From: Tenodera sinensis
Lineage: Eukaryota > Arthropoda > Insecta > Mantodea > Mantidae
Assembly: GCA_030765045.1 (NCBI GenBank)
Contig: CM060968.1
Span: 106,695,904 to 106,759,903 of the forward strand
Direction: 5' to 3'
Length of the DNA stretch: 64,000 bases
Under the pieces are notes generated by a model. It was given only the letters and a program-made list of their open reading frames with translations, made no database searches and was not told the DNA's origin. Position numbers and translations under genes: made by a program. Within the stretch, counting starts at the first letter, position 1. Each line of letters begins with the position of its first letter. Shown one piece after another: positions 50,838-62,578 of this stretch.

Positions 50838-51595
50838 AAAATTCTGATGTGTTGCACTCACATGACTTTCTCTACTCTTGTACTAACCATTCTTACAAAC
50901 TCTTATTCATATATCTTCTTCGTGTTGTTGAGATAAACATTTGCACAAACTATCTTATTGCTTATTTCCTTGTAGGTGCAAGGGGAATATTAGAATACAG
51001 TAGGCTTTGAGCGATAGTCAAATCTTTTAAAGCTTTGAGATCCCGTTCTCTTTGCACGCTTAACATACAAAGAAATGAACAACAATGTAGCATTTCACAA
51101 AAGTTTTAAGTTTTCCGAAACTCACAAATAACAATATCTCCGAAATAGTTCACTCTACAAAAACATTTATTCAGACATAAATTGTGTGTTTTAGCAAGAC
51201 CTACAATTTTTGTGTAGTAAAATTTGGTCTATCTCCTACGGTTTACCAGTTATATAAAAGTCATCCAGAGTAGATACGACTACAGCCAGAAAATGCAAGA
51301 TATACATTTCATTTGTCATTAATCAAAATCATGTCATTTTCAAGAAAATCGAAATTTTCTAAAAATTTTCCTTGCAAAGGGTAGTTTAGGGTGGAGCAAT
51401 TTTCTTCAAAATTTTCGTGTCCCATCGTTGAAAGACATTAAACTTAAATACCAACTTTGGTTTTTAACCGACTTTTCGTTTTTGAGTTATGCTGTCCACA
51501 GACTGGGAGAGAAACACAGACCCACACGGACTTGGGGGTCTCAAAATATATATTTCCGGTGAAATGTCGACATCGCATTTTTGGGTGGCATATAA
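50838..51595 (+). mobile_element. Family A near full-length copy (A14)
   Basis: Starts 'attctgatgtgttgcactca' and follows the family order to 'gtcgacatcgcatttttggg'. It lacks the usual final 'cttcctctacttac' block and the 'ctttttctaaaaatgc' block next to the CACACA seed. Confidence 0.85.
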
Positions 51596-52100
51596 TTTTT
51601 TTAATAGAGAAAACAAAAATAGAGAACCATGTGAAATTTTTGTACGAGATCAGCTTCTTTTTATAAAAGATTTGGAACAATGAGTGATAATTACTTTGAA
51701 TACAATTTGGTAATATGCGCATTAACATTTCACTGATTCGATTATTATTTCCTTGATGAAATTAGCGGGGATACAGAATCTACACCAGTGAAATAATTGT
51801 ATTTTGTGCAACGAAAGTATAATTTAGCAATCAAGATGCGAGTATATTTTATGAATCGAGCGGTAGCTGCTGTAACCTTTAAAAAAGTAGACTTTAAAAA
51901 ACGAGAAGACAAACTGAATTTATTAGAATATTACAATATTAACACCACTTATTAAACAATCAGTTAATAAATAAGATAAAAATGAAGAATTGATAGATGA
52001 ACTAGGTGTTTGTCCAATAAATGATCCAATAAACCAATATAGAGAAAGCTGGACAAATCCTTTACAAAGGACGGACAATACCCGATACCCCAAAATGTCA
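51596..52100. other. No gene seen
   Basis: AT-rich spacer. Confidence 0.5.
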
Positions 52101-52109
52101 TACAATTAC

Positions 52110-52204
52110 TAAACATATGAGAGGAGAGATGTTGGAAGACCCCGAGAGAAGGTGGAGAGAGACTTAAGGCCGGAACGGGAGAAATCCCCTAATCCATGAA
52201 GTGT

Positions 52205-52241
<37 letters not shown>
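52110..52241 (+). pseudogene. 3' end of an RTE-like non-LTR element with (GAT)n tail
   Basis: The plus-strand reading 'RGEMLEDPERRWRET', a stop, then 'NPLIHEVLMMMM' matches the usual C-terminal tail (R-G/P-R-basic-W) of insect RTE-like proteins. It runs straight into 12 GAT units (52205-52241), the kind of trinucleotide tail such elements carry. Only the last 100 bp survive (5' truncation). Confidence 0.6.
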
Positions 52242-52243
<2 letters not shown>

Positions 52244-53555
52244 AACAAACAGAATAGATTTATTCCATACACGGAATCGAGAGTTCGCTTTCAGCTACGT
52301 GGGAACGTGCGCAGACGGCGAAGTATTGATTGTTAATCTGGGTCTTTTGATTAGTAATTAGCAGTGTCGTTATGAATAGCTGCACCTTTGCTTGGTGGAC
52401 TAGCAGCTTCATTATGGACTGGTGCATCTTTTGAAATAACAGCGCCGTTACGAAGAGATGGATATGAGGTCCATTACAGTGGCGTGCAAGCGCTACATTA
52501 TGGTATAGTCGAGCATAAACATTTTTAATACATTGTTACAATCTTTTTAACTGCACTACAAATAATACTAATTAGCGGACTTTTAGGGAGCAATGTCTTC
52601 TGAGCATTCATTAGAACGTTTTAAGGAATAAATATTCCTCTCTTCACCATACAAATTTCAATTTACACTTAAAATATCGGCCATCAATTTAAGTTCATTT
52701 ATAATCACCAACCAAAACAATTCATCTGCAAATTTAATTACAAAATACAGTAATTTACATTTTAGTAAGGGATACAATATTGTATGTCACAAGAGAATAA
52801 AATATATGTGCTGTAAAGTATTACCCTTGGAAGCCTCAGGTGTTAAAATGTTTCATATAACATTAAAACATTACTTGAAACTTCTATACCATAAATTACT
52901 ACTATAAACAATGTGCTAAGCTGTGTGAAGCAGATAATAATAATAGGAATTTGTGAAGACAACAGTTGTACCTTTTCGTCAGAAACTCGTAAAGAATTTC
53001 GATTGGAAAAAACCAATATTGTACCTCGCCAACCTCCCTTTATCCTCGACATTCTCCTGTATTGGTTCCCATCACTTTATCGACACTTTGTCCTAGGATC
53101 AAATCTTCCAGCGCCGTCGTTATTGATGGAGTGCCAAGCGGTGATTGTGCCGCAATGAAATACATCCTGTTGCAATTTTAGACGCCATGTTTCGTAATAT
53201 CCGGGCAGTAAACCTTCACTTTTCTACTGATAAAAGTCCAATCAATCTATAAGCTTCATTCGCCAGCATTTCCTGCAACGTTCAACTGACGACCGGATAA
53301 TAAAAATTGATGGAACGCTGCACTTTCACTGTAGTTAATTAGAAATGCTGATGCGTTTGATTGGTATAATTCGAATTTTAACACCAGAGGTATTTGATGA
53401 AGCAAAATTTCACTCCGTGGCTTCGTACTGGCGCTGTCGAAGAGAGAAACCTTTATGTTTACACAATTTTTTCAACCATGTACTCTAGATTGTAATTTTA
53501 GGATAAACATAATAAGGTGTGTAATCCTAGTTTATATGCTTAATACCCACGTAGG
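52242..53555. other. No gene seen
   Basis: AT-rich sequence, no assignable frame. Confidence 0.5.
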
Positions 53556-53559
53556 TATA

Positions 53560-54015
53560 GGTTATACCACGAAGAGGGACACCAGGTTGCGACCTATATA
53601 TCCCTCCTCTCAGAAGGAAGGGATGTAGTAAAGAACCACAGGTGACTACATGCCGCAGACACATAGACCAGAGACGCACGGAAGTCCCTAAGAGTTCCAC
53701 GTTCGAAGAAGTCCCTCTGCAAGAGAGGGCGATGAATAAGCCAAGCAGCCCTCTAGTGTCCCCGGGTAGTGCTTTTTTCCTTTGAGCAAGCATCTCCACC
53801 ATTTGCTTAGCACCGCCATTTACCCAGAAACTCACCTAAGAGATGAGAATGAAAGAGAAATGATGGAAAAGAAACCGTGTTAGATGAGAAACCATCATAA
53901 CATTCGACTAGCAATCAGGGAAAACCACTAAAAATCCAAGGTCAGACTAGGCGGTCGAACCCGAGACTTTCTGAAGGCGAACCGACATCTCGCTCTTAGT
54001 TGACTAAACCAGCCC
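53560..54015 (-). mobile_element. SINE-like repeat, family G (copy 4), minus strand
   Basis: 'gaccagagacgcacggaagt', 'caagcatctccaccatttgc' and a reverse tRNA-like head 'gcggtcgaacccgagac' follow the layout of 24640-25130. The 102-codon minus frame is incidental. Confidence 0.7.
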
Positions 54016-54162
54016 GTGACCTACTAAACAGCGGTGGTTAGAAGTACACAGTCCTAAGAATGTAGTAGTGGGAATGAAAATTCCGTGCTCTTTTACGCTT
54101 TCCACTGTAAGTTTCACAGCATTTTCATTGTTATTTCCATGCACAATTGATTGAAAACATAC

Positions 54163-54734
54163 TGTGATTGCGGCCGCCCGTCACGGACGCTCAAGATCAA
54201 GCTACCTCACACCACTGGGCGGCCGCGCCTCTCAAAGAGAAGCGCATCTACCTCACCCCACTACGTCGGCAAATAAACAAGATAACAATGACCACGACAG
54301 AACGAAGTGCGTATTTCCAGTCAGTTTGAGAAGCTATTGATGCGCTTGTTACCAGAAGTGTCGAGAAAGAGGTCTATTTTCCAGAGAATTCGCCGGCACT
54401 TCGTGTCGGATATATAAGTGAGTAAGCGAGCCGGTGTTGCAACCGTATTTCAGAGTTGAGTATTGTGTCAGTGTTGAAGCTAGCTGTTTGGGAGACAGTA
54501 AAGTGTGTGTCAAGGTTACGATCGGACAGAACAGTTGTGAAACAGAAGACTCAGCTTTTGTGGTTGAGTTTTAAAAGAGAAATAGAAAATAAGTGGCTAA
54601 AATAAAATATCTTCCGGGCTTGTAGGAGATGGTCAACATGAAGGAATTGCCCGGAAGAATTTTATTCCAAATGGATTCCGGCCATGAAAGCCTAAGCACA
54701 TACAGAAAGTAACTGGACCTTGCCATTTATCACA
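54163..54734 (+). mobile_element. LTR, TGTGACGCCGG family (copy c), with primer site behind it
   Basis: Starts TGTGATTGCGGCCGC. TATA box TATATAAG at 54411-54418, initiator-like 'gttgagtattgtgtcagtg' downstream, ends TTATCACA. TGGTGTCAGAAGTGG follows at once (54735-54749), a near match to the complement of a tRNA-Leu 3' end. Only a short piece of interior remains. Confidence 0.78.
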
Positions 54735-54753
54735 TGGTGTCAGAAGTGGTATT

Positions 54754-55524
54754 TGTCACATTTGTCACATTGCCATTTGTCGTGCGCTTTTAATGCGGTT
54801 CGGTATCTTCAAACAATGATGTGTAACCTTGGCCATTATGAAGCCGCGAGAGAATAGATTTTGCGGGCCGCTTTTCTTATCTTGTTGACAGTCCCATATC
54901 CTGTCCAGATCGTATTTTTACATTCAACTAGAAAATCGTGTCAGACGGGGTGATTTTATAGCTATCTACTTTAATTGCCGCCCAAGATATTTTAGTATTA
55001 CGAAAACCGGTTATAAAATAAGCGCAATGCCTGATATGTTAGATATAACGCAAATGTCGCAACCTCCCTCTTCCAGGGTCACACAATTACTTATGGTTGT
55101 TGCAGTTACTGTTCTGTAAGTTTCCAGTATTTACATTACGCTTATTTGCTGCTGGTGTGGTACAGCACACAGAACCCAAGGGAAAATGCCTCACTTTTCA
55201 TTAATTAAAACCAACTGATTCTTTGTAGGATTAGTATCTGGAGGGTACGTTCGTTTATTCTGTGTCACTAATTTTTTCACATGTATACAGTTTTGTTTTT
55301 CCTTGAGCATCAGAAACAAAAAGGCCTTATATGTTACACTGTATCCACTTTTAGTAATTCTGTTCCTAAATCATATTATGGATAAGCAAAAGGCCATGTG
55401 GCATCGTTCAATGCACAACGAATTAAATGTGGTGCTGATAAATAACGTCAGACTGCAAAACAAGCTTTCATTAAGCGTTAAAGGATATTGCACGCTAATT
55501 TGTTGCTCCTTTACTTCAAAATAA
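54754..55524. other. No gene seen
   Basis: Spacer between LTR copies c and d; no pol-like reading was found in it. Confidence 0.5.
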
Positions 55525-56111
55525 TGTAACGCCGGCCGCTCAAAGACACGCTCAAGGTCAACATACCTTACACCACTGCTTGTAAATACGTGGCCCGGCG
55601 ACAATGGAGCGGTCAAAATAAGGACAGCAATGAGGATGGCAAAATAAAGCATTTCCACACAGTTCGACAAACTGTTCACGATCCAGGCTTCTTTGCGAGA
55701 AGGTGAATTTCGAGAAAAGTCTATGCTACGTCATTGTCCGCTATATAAACGAATGCAGTGTTGAGAGGAGTCAGTGTTGAACGAGACAGTGGTTAGCTTT
55801 TAGGTGTGTAAAGAGAGTATCATCACAGACAGTTTTCGACATTTAATCGTCGCGTTGGAGTTGTTTGTGAAGCAGTTTTTAGTGCTTGTATCGTCGAATC
55901 CAGTTGTTTGTTACACAGAGAGTAAACCTGAAAGATACTGAAGTATGTGTCAAGGTTACGAGACGATAGAGCAGGTGTTAATTGCAAGGTCACAGCGAAT
56001 TAGTTATTGTGCTACCGACAAAAAGGACTTTTTTTGTTTGTTTACGATTAAAGCTTAGGGGAAATAAAGTGGCATTTAAAGTAACTGAAAGTATTATTTT
56101 TCGCACTGGTC
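55525..56111 (+). mobile_element. LTR, TGTGACGCCGG family (copy d)
   Basis: Starts TGTAACGCCGGCC. 'ctcaaggtcaacatacctta', 'gcgagaaggtgaatttcgag', TATA box CTATATAAAC at 55741-55750, AATAAA near 56062, ends GGTCA. It is followed one base later by the primer site. It is the best-preserved copy. Confidence 0.82.
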
Positions 56112-56112
56112 A

Positions 56113-56130
56113 CTGGTGTCAGGAGTGGGA
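56113..56130 (+). other. Primer-binding site, tRNA-Leu type
   Basis: TGGTGTCAGGAGTGGGAT is an 18-base perfect complement of the common tRNA-Leu(CAG) 3' end including CCA. This fixes the LTR boundary and orientation, and separates this family from the tRNA-Lys-primed element at 1664-4540. Confidence 0.8.
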
Positions 56131-57034
56131 TCTGCCACATTGTCATGTGTAACAATATTTTAAATATGTCCAAATTTAGGTAATCGTAATCCACTGAGAG
56201 TAAAGAATATCACGTGATAACACGGTAAAGTAAAACAGCTGAGTTGAATAACCGGAAGTATAAGCAAGTGACATTAATGCTCATTGTTTCCGGTTTTAGG
56301 ATTTAGTCCTATTCTCCCTCGTCACTTTATACTCTCAAATTCAAGTATTCAGGCATGTTTCGTTGTTCTTTTGTTTCCATGATGAGATAGCCTAAACCAA
56401 CATGCGATAGTAATAAACTGCAAAGCTCAACAGAGCAGACTTGCAGCAATTTATTTAACCAAAACTACCGTGTTTAAAACGATATTGAGACCGCTATGAA
56501 TAAAGGAATTTAGAAACGGTTCGAGCGTGTACTCGTATATGCTGTGGTACGAACACCTCCCGTAAGGGAGTTGCTCGGATTGGGTTTGTCTCGGCGTGCA
56601 GTGGTTCTCGATACCTATGAGAGATTGGATACTTCTTGGTGGTGACGTCAAGGCGATGTGAGGCACCTCAACGTTCTCGGGTATTACACTGCAAAGCTAG
56701 TAGCTGGTTAGCTAGACATAAAGCGCACCCAAAGAGGTTTTTCGGCAATCTATCCCCATGGGTAGACGCACTAGCGGCACAATACACGTGGCATTATTGT
56801 TACGATAACAGTTATTTTTAAACCATTAAGTCTGGATACGTTAGTTGTTAGATATAATTCAATAATTATAATTTCGAGTAATAAGATTCAGAAGCAGTTT
56901 AATTCTTCAGTCTCAGCAGTGGAGAACTCTAAACAGATCATTATTCACCTCAACTAAATTCATCGTCAACTTTGCTGGTGTAGACTTCTTATCCTGATAT
57001 CTGTCCATGCGGGTGTCGCAGCCCAGTAAGACGA
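56131..57034. other. No gene seen
   Basis: The interior expected after a 5' LTR (gag-pol) is absent; the sequence is AT-rich and unassigned. Confidence 0.5.
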
Positions 57035-57110
57035 ACTTCTACACAAGGTTTGTTATTTAACCGACTTTTCCTTTTTGAGCTACGCTGTTCAAAAACGCGC
57101 AAGCCGCTAA
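57035..57110 (+). mobile_element. Family A short fragment (A15)
   Basis: 'caaggtttgttatttaaccg' and 'acttttcctttttgagctac' then 'gctgttc' match the family A centre. Confidence 0.6.
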
Positions 57111-57725
57111 TGCGCCAATAACCTTGCCTGAAACTGAATGGTACCACGAAGGAATTTATTGGGGAAGGAAGTGCGGTCGCGCTCTAATGAAAAGATACTC
57201 TCATTTCCCCGAGAAATGGAAAGCAGCTCCCTTTCTTGATTTGCATGAAGTTGTGTCTAGAAATGGAGCTCTTGCAGGAATCCCTATGTGCTGAGGTCGG
57301 TTCTTCTATCGAATTAAGTGTAGTTTATCATCACGTTAGCACCAAAGCACTAAGCATATTTATAGCGAAGCTGCCCTTTAACGGAACTTTGCGTTAGAGC
57401 CCTTCGGCACCACTGGGACCTTAGTTAACGATATGTAACGACCGCCAGCTTAGCAACGGCTTCTCTAATAGCGCAATCCTCATGCAAATACCAAGTTGCT
57501 GACTTACCCAAAGGACAGAGTCCGATGTTCAAAAGACTTTCTGGAAACTCTAACGGTTCTTTCAAATATAGGCACAGAAAAGTAACCTTACATACCTTAA
57601 ATAAAAGCTGCATTGATACTACGTATCTTTCTTTGGTCTTTATTGGTTCAGAGCATGTCCGTGGGCTATTTATACATAAATAATTGCTACGTTTATGAGA
57701 TGGACTATTATTATTGATGTTCTTC
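57111..57725. other. No gene seen
   Basis: Unassigned; 57425-57613 minus is open for 62 codons without a motif. Confidence 0.45.
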
Positions 57726-58319
57726 TGACACCGGGCTCGGCGTACAACAAAGGACGTACAGGGTCAAGCTGCTTCACGGCACATGACAGGTCAGCGAGCG
57801 GGCAAAGGCGCTCAAGCTTAGGTTGCCTCGCCGAACTGTTTGTGTGTACGGGACTAACAACAATGGAAGCGGGCACACAAAATGGGCTTTCTCTAGAACT
57901 TTCAAGAAGATCTGGTCAATTGATCGCCAAGGTGTGTGTAGAAGTCGAGATTGGTCCGCGTGACGTCATCCCCACTAAATAAAGAGACCAGAGACAGCAG
58001 TGAGCAAGTTTACACTTTCAGTTACAGACAGTCGGTCAGTGCATCAGTGAGTGTCAGACAACTGTGCATGTGTGTTACCGCGAAGGATGCGTCAGTCGTG
58101 AAGATTCCAACGGGTGTGAGTGGCTGAATCGCCTTAGTGAATGTATGAAAGACAAAGAAAGTGAAGAAAGACACCGAAAGGACTGAGCAGGGTTACGAGA
58201 AGTAAAAAGTTGTGTAGATTGTGTTAACGACGACAAGAAAACTGTGTATTTATGATACAATTTTAGAGTATAATAACGTGATAAAAAGTATCCGGATTGA
58301 TTTTGCCGTCTTTGTCACA
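57726..58319 (+). mobile_element. LTR, TGTGACGCCGG family (copy e)
   Basis: Starts TGACACCGGGCTCGG. It includes 'cgctcaagcttaggttgcct', 'tgtcagacaactgtg' and 'agtgaagaaagacaccgaaa', ends TTTGTCACA, then C and the primer-like TGGTGTAAGGAGTAGGAT (58321-58338). The TATA region reads 'actaaataaag' (57974-57984). Confidence 0.75.
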
Positions 58320-58339
58320 CTGGTGTAAGGAGTAGGATT

Positions 58340-58959
58340 CGTCTATTTGTTATTCTGTCACATTATTATTAATAATGCGGCTTTAATTTCACAGTCATGT
58401 CGCGATAATTACTGTACGTTCATTGGTTAATTTTGAAACTGCTTATATCAGACAGGTGGTCTAAGTTGCGCAGTCGCCTTCCTTTACCTTATGTTGCTTC
58501 TAGATTTTGGCGAAATGTAAAATTTGGGATGTACAGCTCGTGACTTGAGTGCAGAGGTAGTCATAACGCTGGAGTGGTGACATTACTTCCATACTCCCTT
58601 TCTGTATAACTGGTTTTAAAAACTGATATCGCAACTAAGGCGTTCACAGAAGTATAGCGGAACCAACTCCTAGCAGGTGATTTACTCCAGGCGGGGAAGA
58701 TATGCCTACTTCTCTGATTGATTAAAATTAGATATGCGTCGATTTCTACTAGATGGAAGCGGAATACCAACGGGCTCTGCTCCAGCCAGTCGTGGCGAGA
58801 CACGGTGAGTATTGCGATATACTTAGTTGCAATGTCCACATCTGCTTAGGTTGTTGTTAAATGAGCTAATTTGTGTAGTCGCCTTCCTGAACCATCCAGT
58901 TGGTTGGTTTGTTTCTTTTGTTGTTTAAGGGTACTTAAAGTCCTGCTAACAAGCATCCA
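58340..58959. other. No gene seen
   Basis: No pol-like frame behind the LTR; the minus frame at 58561-58839 is unassigned. Confidence 0.45.
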
Positions 58960-59080
58960 ATCCGGTATTTCATCTAGTAACTAAAGAAAACCAGTGAAAA
59001 ACTCGGTCAGATTCATGGGCACCGGGATTTGAATTAGGACCTCCCGAATGCGAGCCATAGATGCCAAGTCTTGAGTGATT
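58960..59080 (-). mobile_element. tRNA-like SINE fragment, minus strand
   Basis: The reverse head 'gggatttgaattaggacctc' and 'ccgaatgcgagcc' resembles the heads at 25030 and 39330. Confidence 0.6.
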
Positions 59081-59504
59081 CACTTGATTGATTGATTTTT
59101 AACTCTAAGTTTTAGTACTTTCAAAGGCGAACTTGTTTTCAACTGGTGGAGCATGTTTCAGTACTTGTGCCAAAGAAACTTATTGATATATGATTTTGGG
59201 CTCATAGCTAAATTGGTTACAGCAATAAGCTTTACTCATGACTTCCAAATCTGAGGTTGGAATTCTAATGTGGTGCTAATGTTTGTAGCAATGGATGAGT
59301 TTGGCCCAGTAAAACAAGCGGTGACTGGCACGCGTCAACATTGACGGAGTTTGGTAACTTAATGGGGGAACACAAGTGTGAAATTTTAATTAAAAAGTAA
59401 GTATCCAAGAAACTGTTTACTTTTGTTAATTATATTAATAAATGTAAGGAAACAACCGACTTATGTAGCACTGAAGTTAACAAGAAGTTGGAACTTAAAA
59501 CTTA

Positions 59505-59690
59505 AATGACAAGCTCGACGCCTTCTCTCGAAACATCTCGTACACAAGCTGGTAGTTGAAAGCTTTTCGAACCATCTAGAATGGTCTTTGTTCCGGCGCG
59601 CTCCGTTGCTACCTTGTTTACTCGCCGCACAGTGGGATGAGTAGTTGACCTTGGCTCTCTTTGATGCGCGGCCGGCGGCCGCACATTACA
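59505..59690 (-). mobile_element. LTR 5' fragment, TGTGACGCCGG family (copy h), minus strand
   Basis: The minus-strand start TGTAATGTGCGGCCGCCGGC at 59690 is followed by 'caaggtcaactactcatccc' and 'attctagatggttcg'. The 3' half is missing. Confidence 0.68.
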
Positions 59691-59934
59691 GTATTTAATA
59701 CATTTAATAGATAAGTTAAGTGAATGTAACACCAGAATATTTACTTTCTGAGCTTTTTCGTTAACGTATATGCCTTTCTAACTTCACAAATTTACTTCTC
59801 TCAGTTTAAATTACCTGCATCATATAAATATATCACATTAAAACAATGCTGTACTAAATGCATATAAAAAGTAAAACATAAAATTAAAATAATCAGCTTA
59901 TTTAAGAGGTAGAACTGGAACTTAAAAATTCAAT

Positions 59935-60006
59935 GCCACAACTGGGATTTGAACCACAGACCTTCCGCTTGCCGGGCGGACGCTCTAACCACTGAGCTAT
60001 TGTGAC
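59935..60006 (-). tRNA. tRNA-like gene or tRNA pseudogene (Ala GGC-like)
   Basis: 72 nt on the minus strand. The acceptor stem GTCACAA/TTGTGGC closes over 7 pairs (one G-U). The D stem GCTC/GAGC is perfect and the anticodon stem TCCGC/GCGGA is perfect. The loop CCGGCAA gives anticodon GGC, but position 33 is C instead of the near-universal T. The T stem needs one extra T bulged out (CTG-T-GG against CCCAG). A well-folded relic with two defects; pseudogene or SINE founder is more likely than a working tRNA. Confidence 0.5.
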
Positions 60007-60269
60007 AAACTGCCAGAATGGCATTAAATTCTCAAGTTAGTTCGTTTAAAAACACCAACAGTAAGTTTGTTGGCATAAATAAATAATAATCAGCTTATTG
60101 TTCAAAAAAAAAAAAATGAAATGAAATGAAAAATCCTGTGCTTGCAAACTAACAGTCTTTGTTCTTTCTACATACTAAATATGAGAATTCTCTCTGCATT
60201 AATCTGACTGCTTAAATTTTTAAGGTGTAGAAAAATACTAATCTGGAGTTACTGTGCATGAAAAGGAGA
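60007..60269. other. No gene seen; A-run at 60104-60115
   Basis: AT-rich sequence with a 'gaaatgaaatgaa' stretch. Confidence 0.5.
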
Positions 60270-60360
60270 TAGAGTTCACACTCACCCGATTAAAATCAGC
60301 ATTTACAATACACGTGAAATTTCACTCACCTGAAAGAAAAACGGAAAACAGCTATTAGTA
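60270..60360 (-). repeat. Low-copy repeat with abutting splice acceptor and donor motifs (copy 2)
   Basis: The minus strand reads a branch-like CTAAT, a pyrimidine-rich tract, TTTCTTTCAG and then immediately GTGAGTGAAAT (junction at plus 60329/60330). Related to 16790-16925. Confidence 0.45.
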
Positions 60361-61604
60361 TAGATGGCAAAAGCAACTTCATTTTATACCTTCTTTTTTC
60401 CACACTATAGGTGTAATAACTATACTGAGTAGCGTGAGGAACGATGGCGGCAAATGACATATAACGCGCAGGTAGGATAGTAGGGGAAGTGCTACGTTAC
60501 AACTGTTTCTCATCTTTTCTCAGGAAGTGTTTGCACACATTATACATTTCTTTGGCTTGACTGTAAATAACGCAACGGTTTTTTGTTTTTTTTCTTTCTT
60601 TCTTTTTCCCCTCTGCCATCATCAGAACTCTTAATAAACCTACTATCACACAATGGAGTGAACTTATTGCTCGGAATTATTTAATTTCAGTGTTAAACTG
60701 TAGGCAAGTACTCTCACACGCGCTCCGAAAGAGACTACGCCATTTCCTACCCTCGGCAGTTTGGAAGTGTTTTCTAGAGACAATTTGTGAAAATAAACAA
60801 ATGTCAAAGGCTCAAAGCCCCCGATATGATCACCGAAGTTAATGGGCAGCTAAATGAAACAATAATAAAAAAAAAAAAATAAACAAAACAGTGGGTTTAT
60901 GTCACGTGTCACTTGTTTCACTGGCACACATTCCAGGAGGTATATATTTGAATACTATTTAAAAAGGTAAACATTAAACCAAAACCATGTTACAGATTAA
61001 TACGTGCTATATGTTCAGTTCGTCACATGAGGAAAATATCAGCAGTAATAGAAAACAGTTTAATTATCTACTTTCGTCAGGAGCCCCTAGAAATGACAGA
61101 AACTAAACTACTGGCGATAAGCTACTAAGAAAATGGAGTCACTGTAGCCTTTTTTTAATATAATCAAAAATATTTAAGTTTTATTATAATATTTATAGGG
61201 TATGTAATAATAAAACTTCGAATTTCTTTTCCAAGACAGAGGATGCCCCACTTTTGTCTTCTAGCTTCTAGAAAGGCAAATTACTTGGGTCTTTGTTCGA
61301 CCTTCTCGGTTTTCTGGAATTTACAACCCCCTTGAGGGCTAGTCGCGAACTTCTGTTGTTCTCCCGTCGGCACCAAAACACGTACACACAGACCCACTTT
61401 ATCTGGTCTTTTGTAGCCCTGCTTGAGGACGAAACAATAGAAAAAAACATTCATTCCCTCTTCTGCGGCTAACAATACTGCCGCAATGTCTATTGCAAAG
61501 GTAAATACTACCCGAGACCAGAAAATTAGTTCATAACGAAGGTACTTAACTTAATGACGTTTATTACCTTACTGCTGACTATGCTGCTTACCTACCTACC
61601 TAAG
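60361..61604. other. No gene seen
   Basis: Two overlapping minus frames at 61268-61475 have no recognised motif. Confidence 0.5.
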
Positions 61605-61800
61605 GAAGCTTTGTATCGTACCCAAAAATTAGATACCGAGATTTCATTGAACATAAACGTTCTGGGGCTCCTTGAGGTCCGCCCGCTGTGAACAGCATAA
61701 CTACAAAAGGAAAAGTCTGTTAAATGGCAAACATGGTATTAGTTCAGCATCTTCCAAAGTTGCGATACTAGCCCCTCACGCCAAAGTACTCATTACTTGA
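61605..61800 (-). mobile_element. Family A 3' fragment, minus strand (A16)
   Basis: 'cgtacccaaaaattagatac', 'gagatttcattgaacataaa', 'gaacagcataactacaaaag' and 'gttgcgatac' are family A blocks in reverse order. Confidence 0.65.
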
Positions 61801-61835
61801 TTATTATAGATATTTCAAGATATGTGTGACAATAC

Positions 61836-62578
61836 TGTGACGCCGGGCGCAGCGCATAACAGAACGATCAGGGCTACTTCATACCACATAACAGGCCGGC
61901 GAGCAAAGTCGCTCCGGATCAGGCTGCCTCGCGCTACTGTTTGTGTATACGTGACTAACAACAATGAGCGCGGCGCTTAACAAAGGGTTGCTGGAGCCTT
62001 CGAGAGGCATCCGGCGGCCAGCGTGTTTGTGAAAGTTGAGAAAGTTTCATTCCAGCATTCGAGAACAGGCCGTATAGGTTCTCCTGTAAGGTATGTTTAT
62101 TTGCACTGCACCTAGCCGCTAATGCGACTTTATCTGTGCGGTATTAAAGGTGTCCTTGTATATTCAACCTTTTGTGTCTTGGGCAATGGTTTATTCCTGT
62201 ATACCTAATTTTGGATACAGGAAGGGGGCAGGAATGGGTGTTGGGGTAAGTAAGTTTCATGTTATCTCACCCTCGCTATATAAGGAGGCGAGCAAAAGTT
62301 AAACACATGAGTCAGTCAGTGTGTCAGTGAGTGTGAGACAACTGTATGTGGTACTGTCGTCGTGAAAGATACGTCGCGTCGAAGTGAAGAAGTCTTAATG
62401 AGTATTGATTGTACCGTCAGAGTTAGAGTATCAGAGACCGAGAAAGTGAAGAAAGACAGTGAAAGGACTAAGTCAAGGCTACGAGAAGTGAACAGTTGTG
62501 AGTTGTAATATTACAAAATGCTGCGGACTGTGTTAACGTCGGAAAGAGAGCTGTGTACTTGTGTAAAAGTTTAGAATA
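61836..62578 (+). mobile_element. LTR, TGTGACGCCGG family (copy f), with internal insertion
   Basis: Starts TGTGACGCCGGGCGC. It contains a TATA box CTATATAAGG at 62275-62284, 'cagtgtgtcagtgagtgtga' and 'aagtcaaggctacgagaagt'. About 150 bp longer than the others because of extra sequence around 62080-62260. It ends before any primer site. Confidence 0.75.

Noticed and set aside
55525..56160. Target duplication around LTR copy d
   Set aside because: ATAA on the left and ATAT on the right are similar but do not match; not accepted as a duplication.
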